From NCBI GenBank assembly GCA_013138555.1, contig WTCN01000097.1, positions 1 through 5,918 of the forward strand: DNA of 5,918 bases, given 5' to 3'. The DNA comes from Methyloprofundus sp. (GTDB lineage: Bacteria; Pseudomonadota; Gammaproteobacteria; Methylococcales; Methylomonadaceae). Made by a program: the position numbers and the translations under genes. The notes under the pieces were generated by a model. The model saw only the letters and a list, made by a program, of their open reading frames with translations, was not told the origin of the DNA and ran no database searches. Below, piece by piece: positions 1 through 5,416 of the stretch. Numbering within the stretch: the first letter of the stretch is position 1; each line of letters opens with the position of its first letter.

Positions 1-43
1 TTGCATTGCTTTCCATTTTTTTTATTTTTGTCATTAATACTCA
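1..43 (+). other. T-rich leader upstream of lepA, no Shine-Dalgarno
   Basis: This stretch is dominated by T, with a run of eight T at 16-23 and five more at 25-29. The last G before the lepA ATG is at position 30, so there is no AGG/GGAG-type ribosome binding site at normal spacing. An in-frame TAA at 35-37 closes the lepA frame upstream and rules out an earlier start. A TTGCAT at 1-6 followed 16 bp later by TATTTT at 23-28 could be read as a weak sigma-70 promoter, but transcription would then begin almost at the start codon, so I do not call it. The sequence could also be the tail of an upstream gene's spacer, which the window does not show. Confidence 0.5.
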
Positions 44-1846
44 ATGGATTTAAAACATATACGAAATTTCTCGATTATTGCGCATATTGATCATGGGAAA
101 TCAACTTTAGCCGACCGCTTTATTCAACAATGTGGTGGCCTTTCAGATCGTGAAATGAATGCTCAGGTTCTTGATTCTATGGATATAGAACGGGAAAGAG
201 GGATTACCATAAAAGCCCAGAGTGTCACACTTAATTTTACAGCTAAAAGTGGTGAAACCTATCAGTTAAATTTTATCGATACCCCGGGACATGTCGATTT
301 TTCATATGAAGTATCGCGCTCTTTAGCGGCTTGTGAAGGAGCTATCTTGGTCGTTGATGCTGCGCAGGGAGTTGAAGCGCAAAGTGTTGCTAATTGCTAT
401 ACTGCTATTGAGCTCGGTCTGGAAGTGATGCCGGTATTAAATAAAATTGACTTGCCTTCAGCAGATCCTGATAAGGTGATTCAAGAAATTGAAGATATTA
501 TTGGTATTCCTGCAGAAGGTGCTTTACGAGTCAGTGCTAAAACAGGTCAGGGTGTTGCTGATGTGCTTGAGGAATTAGTTCATGTGATTCCTGCACCTGA
601 GGGCGATGAAGAAGGGCCACTACAGGCTTTGATTATTGATTCTTGGTTTGATAATTACTTGGGCGTTGTTTCACTCGTGAAAATTATTAATGGAACTTTG
701 CGTAAAAAACAAAAAATTACCATTATGTCGACAGGTAATAGTTTTGTTGCTGAGAGAATTGGTATATTTACGCCTAAGCGGCAAGATGAATTAGAGTTAA
801 AAACAGGGCAGGTTGGTTTTATTGTCGCCGCCATTAAAGATATTTTCGGTGCTCCTGTCGGTGATACCATTACGTTGACGGATAAACCTTGTAGTGAGGC
901 TTTGCCCGGTTTTCAGAAAGTACAACCGAGAGTTTTTGCTGGGTTATATCCTGTTAGTTCAGATGATTATGAAGATTTACGTGAATCTTTGAACAAGTTA
1001 CATCTCAACGATGCCGCTTTACAGTTTGAGCCGGAATCTTCTCAGGCATTAGGATTTGGTTTTCGTTGTGGTTTTCTGGGTATGTTGCATATGGAAATCA
1101 TTCAGGAACGCCTGGAGCGTGAATATAATGTTGACCTGATTACCACTGCACCGACCGTTGTCTATGAGGTGGAAACGAATAGAGGGGAAGTATTAAAAGT
1201 CGATAACCCTGCTAAACTACCTGATGTCGGTTCGATAAAAATGGTTAGGGAGCCTATTATTCAAGCAAATATTCTTGTGCCGCAAGAGTATTTAGGTAGC
1301 GTGATTAGTTTGTGTATTGAAAAGCGGGGGGTGCAAGTTAATATGCAATATATGGGTAGCCAGGTTTCATTAAACTATGAGTTACCTTTAAGCGAGGTTG
1401 TCTTAGACTTTTTTGATCGTTTAAAGTCTGTTAGCCGTGGTTATGCCTCTTTTGAATATGAATTTAAACGCTTTGAAGAAGCCGCTTTGGTTAAATTAGA
1501 CATCATGATTAATGGTGATAAAGTCGATGCGTTATCGGTTATTGTGCATAGAGATTTAAGTCAGACTCGTGGGCGCGAATTAGTCGATAAAATGAAAGAG
1601 ATTATTCCAAGGCAAATGTACGAAGTTGCCATTCAGGCAGCTATCGGCGGTAAAATTATTGCGCGTTCAACGGTAAAAGCCATGCGTAAAAATGTGACTG
1701 CAAAATGTTATGGAGGAGATATTTCGCGTAAGAAAAAACTGTTAGAGAAACAGAAAGCGGGTAAAAAACGTATGAAGCAGGTGGGCAATATAGAAATTCC
1801 ACAAGAGGCCTTTTTGGCTGTCTTGCAAGTTAATAAAGAGTCATAG
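44..1846 (+). CDS. lepA: Elongation factor 4 (LepA), ribosome-bound translational GTPase
   Basis: LepA/EF4 is a ribosome-dependent GTPase of the EF-G family, linked to back-translocation in vitro and to 30S subunit assembly in vivo. At 600 residues it is full length (E. coli, about 599). The GTPase domain shows G1 AHIDHGKS at 13-20, G2 RGIT at 52-55, G3 DTPGH at 79-83 with the catalytic His83, G4 NKID at 133-136 and G5 SAK at 164-166. A beta-barrel domain and EF-G III- and V-like domains follow, including the LGFGFRCGFLG stretch from about residue 336. The LepA-specific C-terminal domain carries the basic AKCYGGDISRKKK segment at 552-564, which separates it from EF-G, TypA and IF2. The start is forced: an in-frame TAA lies three codons upstream and the next in-frame ATG is at codon 38, inside the GTPase domain. 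It lacks a visible Shine-Dalgarno sequence. The lepB ATG follows 14 bp after the stop, as in the classic lepA-lepB operon. Confidence 0.98.
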   Translation: MDLKHIRNFSIIAHIDHGKSTLADRFIQQCGGLSDREMNAQVLDSMDIERERGITIKAQSVTLNFTAKSGETYQLNFIDTPGHVDFSYEVSRSLAACEGAILVVDAAQGVEAQSVANCYTAIELGLEVMPVLNKIDLPSADPDKVIQEIEDIIGIPAEGALRVSAKTGQGVADVLEELVHVIPAPEGDEEGPLQALIIDSWFDNYLGVVSLVKIINGTLRKKQKITIMSTGNSFVAERIGIFTPKRQDELELKTGQVGFIVAAIKDIFGAPVGDTITLTDKPCSEALPGFQKVQPRVFAGLYPVSSDDYEDLRESLNKLHLNDAALQFEPESSQALGFGFRCGFLGMLHMEIIQERLEREYNVDLITTAPTVVYEVETNRGEVLKVDNPAKLPDVGSIKMVREPIIQANILVPQEYLGSVISLCIEKRGVQVNMQYMGSQVSLNYELPLSEVVLDFFDRLKSVSRGYASFEYEFKRFEEAALVKLDIMINGDKVDALSVIVHRDLSQTRGRELVDKMKEIIPRQMYEVAIQAAIGGKIIARSTVKAMRKNVTAKCYGGDISRKKKLLEKQKAGKKRMKQVGNIEIPQEAFLAVLQVNKES

Positions 1847-1860
1847 GGTAAGACACAGTT

Positions 1861-2637
1861 ATGGATTTTGATTTTTCATTTTTTTTATTTACTGCAACCC
1901 TTGTTACCGGGATTATCTGGTATGGGTATCTTTTTCATCTTAAGCGATCTAATACTGAGTATGTTGAGGAAAATGAACCGTTATTAGTTGAATATGCGCG
2001 TTCTTTCTTTCCCGTTGTACTGATTGTATTTATACTGCGTTCTTTTATTGCCGAGCCTTTTAGAATTCCATCAGGTTCAATGATGCCAACTTTGCTAATT
2101 GGTGATTTTATTCTAGTGAATAAATTTACCTATGGTATACGCCTGCCTGTGATCAATAAAAAAATTATTGATGTGAGTGAACCGCAAAGAGGTGATGCGG
2201 TTGTTTTTCGTTACCCAAAAAATCCGACTGTTGATTATATTAAACGTGTGATCGGTCTGCCCGGAGACACAATTAGCTATGCTAACAAACAGTTAACTAT
2301 TAATGGCAAGTTGATGAAGCAGGTTTCTTTAGGACACTACCAAGGATTAGGACAGGGAAAAAGCATGACTGGGGCGGAGGCATTGGATGAGAACCTGCAA
2401 ACAGTCGAGCATGATATATTGATTAACCATAATGCGCCTAATATAAAAGGGACTTTTATTGTACCCAAAGGGCATTATTTTGTGATGGGGGATAATCGAG
2501 ATAATAGTAATGATAGTCGTTACTGGGGGACTGTGCCAGAAGAAAACCTTGTTGGTAGAGCTTTCTTTATCTGGATGAACTGGGATTGGGAGCATGAAGG
2601 CATTGGTTTTAGTCGTATTGGCACTGTTATTAAATAA
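1861..2637 (+). CDS. lepB: Signal peptidase I (leader peptidase), inner membrane
   Basis: This enzyme cleaves signal peptides from Sec- and Tat-exported proteins at the outer face of the cytoplasmic membrane, using a Ser-Lys dyad (family S26). Two hydrophobic segments, about residues 5-25 and 48-64, should anchor the protein, with the catalytic domain in the periplasm. Box B, PSGSMMPTLLIGDFILV, begins at residue 70 and supplies the nucleophile Ser73. RGDAVVFRYP at 110-119 and YIKRVIGLPGD at 126-136 supply the general base Lys128. Box E, GDNRDNSNDSRYWG, spans 210-223. At 258 residues it is shorter than the 324-residue E. coli enzyme, consistent with a smaller periplasmic insert, and is in the usual range for many Gammaproteobacteria. 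An AGGG at 1845-1848, overlapping the lepA stop, lies about 12 bases before the ATG and suggests coupled translation. The N-terminal coding region contains a run of eight T (1879-1886), but the frame is intact. Confidence 0.97.
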   Translation: MDFDFSFFLFTATLVTGIIWYGYLFHLKRSNTEYVEENEPLLVEYARSFFPVVLIVFILRSFIAEPFRIPSGSMMPTLLIGDFILVNKFTYGIRLPVINKKIIDVSEPQRGDAVVFRYPKNPTVDYIKRVIGLPGDTISYANKQLTINGKLMKQVSLGHYQGLGQGKSMTGAEALDENLQTVEHDILINHNAPNIKGTFIVPKGHYFVMGDNRDNSNDSRYWGTVPEENLVGRAFFIWMNWDWEHEGIGFSRIGTVIK

Positions 2638-2641
2638 CCTG

Positions 2642-2647
2642 AAGGGG
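2642..2647 (+). promoter_or_regulatory. Strong ribosome binding site of the DUF4845 gene
   Basis: AAGGGG lies 5 bases before the ATG at 2653, in the 15-bp gap after lepB. It is the best Shine-Dalgarno match in the window and fixes the start of the small membrane protein gene. Confidence 0.7.
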
Positions 2648-2652
2648 TAATC

Positions 2653-3030
2653 ATGCAAAATAGCTATAAAAAACAGCAAGGATTGACATTTATTTCTTTA
2701 ATATTTGTTTTGGGACTTATTGCTTTTTTTGTTTTATTAGGGCTTAAAGTCGTTCCTATTTATACGGAGCATGCTAAAGTGACTCATGCTTTAGCCACTT
2801 TAGAAAACAAGCCTGGTATAGAAAATAAAAGTAAAAGAGACATATGGAATATGCTTAATAAACAGTTTGGTATGGATTATGTCTATCATATTAAACAGAA
2901 ACATGTAAAAATCACTAGTTCTTATGGTTATATGAAAGTCAGGATAAAATACCATGTTAAAGAGCAGCTTATAGCAAATTTAAGCGTTTGGGTAGATTTC
3001 GATAACTCAATAGAAGTGGGTACTCCATGA
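2653..3030 (+). CDS. DUF4845 family small membrane-anchored protein, function unknown
   Basis: This is a 125-residue protein of unknown function. Its size, its position between lepB and rnc, and a single N-terminal hydrophobic segment followed by a V(V)PIY motif match the DUF4845 family seen there in many Gammaproteobacteria; the family name is from recall of that context and was not searched. Residues 1-9 are polar and basic (KK at 6-7), and residues 10-35 are strongly hydrophobic. About 90 residues of mixed charge follow, including WNMLNKQFGMDY near 65-76. One transmembrane helix with the C-terminal part outside is the likely topology. The KKQQG|LTFIS junction at residues 6-15 resembles a type IV prepilin cleavage site, but position +5 is Ser15 rather than Glu. 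A strong ribosome binding site precedes it, and its TGA overlaps the rnc ATG, so the two are probably translationally coupled. Nothing visible reveals a catalytic role. Confidence 0.85.
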   Translation: MQNSYKKQQGLTFISLIFVLGLIAFFVLLGLKVVPIYTEHAKVTHALATLENKPGIENKSKRDIWNMLNKQFGMDYVYHIKQKHVKITSSYGYMKVRIKYHVKEQLIANLSVWVDFDNSIEVGTP

Positions 3031-3710
3031 TAAAACCACCTGAACTCTTAAGTAAAAAACTGGGTTTGACTTTTAATAACCCTGAATGGTTTGTTTTAGC
3101 CTTAACCCATCGCAGTATGGGAGCTAAAAATAATGAACGCCTGGAATTTTTAGGTGACTCTATTTTAGGCTTTGTGATTGCCGAGGCTCTTTTTGAAAAA
3201 TTTCCCCAGGCAAGTGAGGGAGTTTTAAGCAGGCTTAGAGCCAGCCTGGTTAATCAGGAATCCTTGGCAGACCTGGCGCGTCACCATCATATCGGTGATT
3301 ATCTTATTTTAGGTTCGGGAGAATTAAAAAGTGGGGGTTATAGGCGTGCCTCTATTTTATCTGATGCCTTAGAAGCCATTATGGGAGCGATAATACAGGA
3401 TCAGGGGATAGAAAACTGTAAAACCTGGATTGTACAACTATTTACTGAACGCTTAGCGGGTCTGCGTTTAGATAATTGGCAAAAAGACCCTAAAACGCGA
3501 CTACAGGAATATATGCAAGCCAGACAATTTGATGTTCCCGGCTATACACTAATCAGCGAAGAGGGTTTACCGCATGAGAAAACCTTTAAAGTGGAATGTT
3601 CTATCGTACTGTTTGATCAAAAGTTTATTGGTACTGGTGTGTCGAGAAAAAAAGCTGAACAACATGCAGCCGAATTAATGTTAAAAAAAATAGCTAAGGA
3701 ATCTAAATGA
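3027..3710 (+). CDS. rnc: Ribonuclease III, double-strand-specific endoribonuclease
   Basis: RNase III cuts double-stranded RNA, above all the 16S and 23S precursor stems of the primary rRNA transcript, and also some mRNA hairpins and antisense duplexes. At 227 residues it matches the E. coli enzyme (226). The catalytic domain (about 1-145) has the signature NERLEFLGD at 36-44. The metal-binding acidic residues equivalent to E. coli Glu38, Glu41, Asp45, Asp114 and Glu117 are all present, as Glu37, Glu40, Asp44, Asp113 and Glu116. The linker KDPKTRLQEY (153-162) leads into a double-stranded RNA-binding domain ending in SRKKAEQHAAELMLKK (206-221). The ATG overlaps the preceding stop as ATGA, with only a weak GAAGTGGG (3013-3020) upstream, so it probably depends on coupling. 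The 3' end overlaps era in the same way. An A8 tract at 3683-3690 near the end does not disturb the frame. Confidence 0.98.
   Translation: MIKPPELLSKKLGLTFNNPEWFVLALTHRSMGAKNNERLEFLGDSILGFVIAEALFEKFPQASEGVLSRLRASLVNQESLADLARHHHIGDYLILGSGELKSGGYRRASILSDALEAIMGAIIQDQGIENCKTWIVQLFTERLAGLRLDNWQKDPKTRLQEYMQARQFDVPGYTLISEEGLPHEKTFKVECSIVLFDQKFIGTGVSRKKAEQHAAELMLKKIAKESK
3697..3701 (+). promoter_or_regulatory. Ribosome binding site of era inside the rnc 3' end
   Basis: AAGGA lies 5 bases before the era ATG at 3707, within the last codons of rnc. It supports this start, and it means era can recruit ribosomes itself besides being coupled to rnc through the ATGA overlap. Confidence 0.6.
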
Positions 3711-4588
3711 ATTGTGGATACGTTGCCTTTATTGGCCAGCCTAATGTGGGGAAATCCACCCTGATGAATCATTTATTAGGTCAAAAAGTCAGTATTACAT
3801 CACGTAAGCCTCAAACTACCCGGCATCAAATTTTAGGTATCAATACTAACGAAAAAGGCCAAGCTATCTATATGGATACCCCGGGTATGCATGAGAGTAA
3901 TAAAAAGGCATTTAATCGCTATCTAAATAGAACTGCTGATACGACTTTAATGGGAGTTGATTTAGTGGTCTGGCTTATTGATGGCTTAGCCTGGCAAGAT
4001 TATGACGAGGTTATTTTTGAAAAATTAAAAAAAGCGAAGATACCCGTTATTCTAGCAGTCAATAAAATTGATAGAGTGAAAAACAAGGAGTCTATTTTTG
4101 CTTTTTTTAAAGATGCACAAGGCCGCTTTCCTTTTAAAGAAATAGTGCCTATTTCCGCACTAAAGCAGACTAATCTGGATTTATTAGATAATTTGATTAT
4201 GGATTTATTGCCTGAGGGTAATATTATTTATCCAGCAGATCAAATTACTGACCGCCCGGAACGTTTTTTAGTCGCTGAAATTGTCAGGGAAAAATTAACC
4301 CGCCGTTTAGGTGATGAACTTCCTTATGCTTTAACGGTTGAGATAGAAAGGTATGAAGAGAAGCCACATATCACTAAAATATATGCATTAATCTGGGTAG
4401 AGCGCGAAACACAGAAGAATATTGTTATCGGCAAGCAGGGGGAATTACTTAAAAGTATCGGTATGGAAGCCCGGAAAGATATTGAGAATTTAATTGGCTC
4501 TAAAGTATATTTACAATTATGGGTTAAAGTAAAATCAGGCTGGTCAGATAATGAGCGTGCTTTACAAAGCTTAGGGTTTAAAAGTTAA
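3707..4588 (+). CDS. era: GTPase Era, 16S rRNA-binding ribosome assembly factor
   Basis: Era binds the 3' end of 16S rRNA during 30S assembly and couples subunit maturation to growth; it is peripherally membrane-associated in E. coli. At 293 residues it is close to the usual 295-301. The GTPase domain shows GQPNVGKS (Walker A, 10-17), the switch I QTTRH at 36-40 with Thr38, DTPG at 57-60, NKID at 119-122 and SAL at 150-152. The C-terminal KH domain includes REKLTRRLGDELPYA near 194-208, the RNA-binding GxxG loop as GKQG (242-245), and the conserved tail LWVKVKSGWSDNERALQSLGF (271-291). The ATG overlaps the rnc stop by 4 bp and has an AAGGA site. The rnc-era pairing is conserved in Proteobacteria and fits their joint role in rRNA maturation. 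The stop codon lies inside a 15-bp palindrome. Confidence 0.98.
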   Translation: MNCGYVAFIGQPNVGKSTLMNHLLGQKVSITSRKPQTTRHQILGINTNEKGQAIYMDTPGMHESNKKAFNRYLNRTADTTLMGVDLVVWLIDGLAWQDYDEVIFEKLKKAKIPVILAVNKIDRVKNKESIFAFFKDAQGRFPFKEIVPISALKQTNLDLLDNLIMDLLPEGNIIYPADQITDRPERFLVAEIVREKLTRRLGDELPYALTVEIERYEEKPHITKIYALIWVERETQKNIVIGKQGELLKSIGMEARKDIENLIGSKVYLQLWVKVKSGWSDNERALQSLGFKS

Positions 4589-4599
4589 AGGACCTTTAA
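4585..4599 (+). repeat. Palindrome spanning the era stop codon
   Basis: TTAAAGG and CCTTTAA flank a single central A, a perfect inverted repeat with 7-bp arms. It includes the era TAA at 4586-4588. As RNA it could form a 6-bp stem with a three-base GAC loop. No T run follows, so it is not an intrinsic terminator as it stands. It could be a protein-binding palindrome, a small mRNA end structure, or chance in AT-rich DNA. Confidence 0.55.
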
Positions 4600-4702
4600 A
4601 GAATGACACGAAAAGCTCATATTTAGAAAATATTTCGTATTTTTCGTATCTTTCGTGGTTAATATTTTTTAAATTGGGCTAAATTGTTAGGTAAAATTTG
4701 AT
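4589..4702 (+). other. era-recO intergenic spacer, 114 bp
   Basis: This is the only sizeable gap in the cluster. It holds the second half of the era-stop palindrome, the CACGAA/TTTCGT repeat element and an AT-rich run up to recO. TAATAT at 4660-4665 resembles a -10 box, but no good -35 hexamer stands 16-18 bp upstream, so a recO promoter here is possible but weak. TAGGT at 4688-4692 is a modest ribosome binding site about 10 bases before the recO ATG. The T6 run at 4665-4670 comes 8 bases after the outer hairpin stem, too far away for a standard intrinsic terminator. Confidence 0.5.
4606..4658 (+). repeat. Short 9-bp-period repeat with inverted partner, foldable spacer element
   Basis: Three near-identical 9-bp units follow one another without a gap: ATTTCGTAT (4632-4640), TTTTCGTAT (4641-4649) and CTTTCGTGG (4650-4658), sharing the core TTTCGT with one mismatch-free CG each. 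Upstream, CACGAAA (4607-4613) is the exact reverse complement of TTTCGTG (4651-4657). ACGAAAA (4608-4614) is also the exact reverse complement of TTTTCGT (4641-4647), so two alternative outer stems compete. Inside the loop, ATATTT (4619-4624) and AAATAT (4628-4633) form a 6-bp hairpin with an AGA loop. The element resembles CACGAA-type short repeats that I recall from intergenic regions of many bacterial genomes, but I could not search for copies. Its function is unknown. Confidence 0.6.
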
Positions 4703-5416
4703 ATGAGGCAAAGCCTACAGGCTGGTTTTTTATTGCATTATCAAAATTATCAGGAAAGTAGCCTTTTAATTGATGTGTTTACCCAGAGGGAAGGACGACT
4801 TTCGCTGATTGCCAAAGGTGTCAAGCAGCAAAAGTCGCCCTATTTAGGCTTGTTGAGACCTTTTGTGCCTTTAAACATGACTTATTCAGGGAGCAGAAAC
4901 CTTAAAATACTAACGCATGTAGAGACAGGGACTGCTGAATTTATTTTACCCGGTATCAATACTTATTGTGGTTTTTACCTTAACGAGTTAATAAGATACT
5001 TCATACCTGTTGGCGAACCTTATCAAGATGTTTTTCTGAACTATTTAAGCTGTTTGCAGCAACTAAAAACCCAGCATAATATAGAAGCTGCTTTACGCAC
5101 TTTTGAAATTCGATTAATGCATGCCCTAGGCTATGGCTTAGGGCTAGAATTTGATTTTGCAACAGACAGAGCTATTGAGGCGGACTTGATTTATCGCTAC
5201 GATATAGAGCAGGGAGCAACAATTGATAGTGAAGGAAATATTCATGGCTCTACACTTATTGCAATGCAACAAGAAAACTACATCAATCAACGCCAGTTAA
5301 ATGAAGCAAAGTGGCTAATGCGCCAGGTCATTGACTTTCATTTACAAGGTAAGACTTTAAAAAGTCGTCTCGTAATCGCTAAACTAATGCAAAAAGAATT
5401 ATGCAACAGCAATTAA
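4703..5416 (+). CDS. recO: DNA repair protein RecO (RecF pathway)
   Basis: RecO works with RecR, and RecF at gaps, to displace SSB and load RecA onto single-stranded DNA; it also anneals complementary strands. At 237 residues it is close to the E. coli protein (242). The N-terminal OB fold (about 1-80) shows the family pattern AGFLLHYQNYQESSLLIDVF followed by TQREGRLSLIAKGVK (27-41). A helical C-terminal region runs from ELIRYF (95-100) through FEIRLMHALGYGL (134-146) to the conserved SRLVIAKLM tail (221-229). The segment near 150-185, where some RecO proteins hold a four-cysteine zinc site, has no cysteines, as in the E. coli protein. The ATG at 4703 gives the expected N-terminus and has a fair TAGGT site. 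Its last 16 bases overlap pdxJ. In E. coli recO also lies downstream of rnc-era, so the 114-bp spacer is the unusual part. Confidence 0.95.
   Translation: MRQSLQAGFLLHYQNYQESSLLIDVFTQREGRLSLIAKGVKQQKSPYLGLLRPFVPLNMTYSGSRNLKILTHVETGTAEFILPGINTYCGFYLNELIRYFIPVGEPYQDVFLNYLSCLQQLKTQHNIEAALRTFEIRLMHALGYGLGLEFDFATDRAIEADLIYRYDIEQGATIDSEGNIHGSTLIAMQQENYINQRQLNEAKWLMRQVIDFHLQGKTLKSRLVIAKLMQKELCNSN

Noticed and set aside
655..870. Minus-strand open frame of 71 codons inside lepA
   Set aside because: It lies entirely antisense to the conserved LepA second domain, has no family features and looks like a shadow of the real gene.
1877..1890. 14-base exact match between the lepB 5' end and the lepA leader (14-27), CATTTTTTTTATTT
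   Set aside because: It is low-complexity T-rich sequence. In lepB it simply encodes Phe/Leu of a membrane segment, so chance is the best explanation.
2347..2679. Minus-strand open frame of 110 codons across the lepB 3' end
   Set aside because: It is antisense to LepB box E and the DUF4845 start, both strongly supported on the plus strand. Its translation is low-complexity with no recognisable motif.
3683..3690. A8 tract near the rnc 3' end as a programmed frameshift site
   Set aside because: The zero frame gives a normal-length RNase III with the expected tail, and no downstream stimulatory structure or useful alternative frame is evident. Similar runs occur throughout this AT-rich sequence.
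4603..4626. Seven-codon mini-ORF (MTRKAHI) in the era-recO spacer, possible leader peptide
   Set aside because: It has no clear ribosome binding site, it overlaps the inverted-repeat element, and its composition does not suggest attenuation. An ORF this short is expected by chance.
4632..4658. CRISPR-like or tandem array
   Set aside because: The units are 9 bp, directly abutting and only three in number, with no spacers and no cas genes nearby.
4660..4665. TAATAT as the -10 box of a recO promoter
   Set aside because: No acceptable -35 hexamer lies 16-18 bp upstream, and such hexamers are common by chance in this AT-rich spacer.
4607..4670. Intrinsic terminator formed by the CACGAAA/TTTCGTG stem and the following T6 run
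   Set aside because: The stem is only 7 bp with a 37-base loop, and the T run starts 8 bases after the stem, unlike a normal rho-independent terminator.
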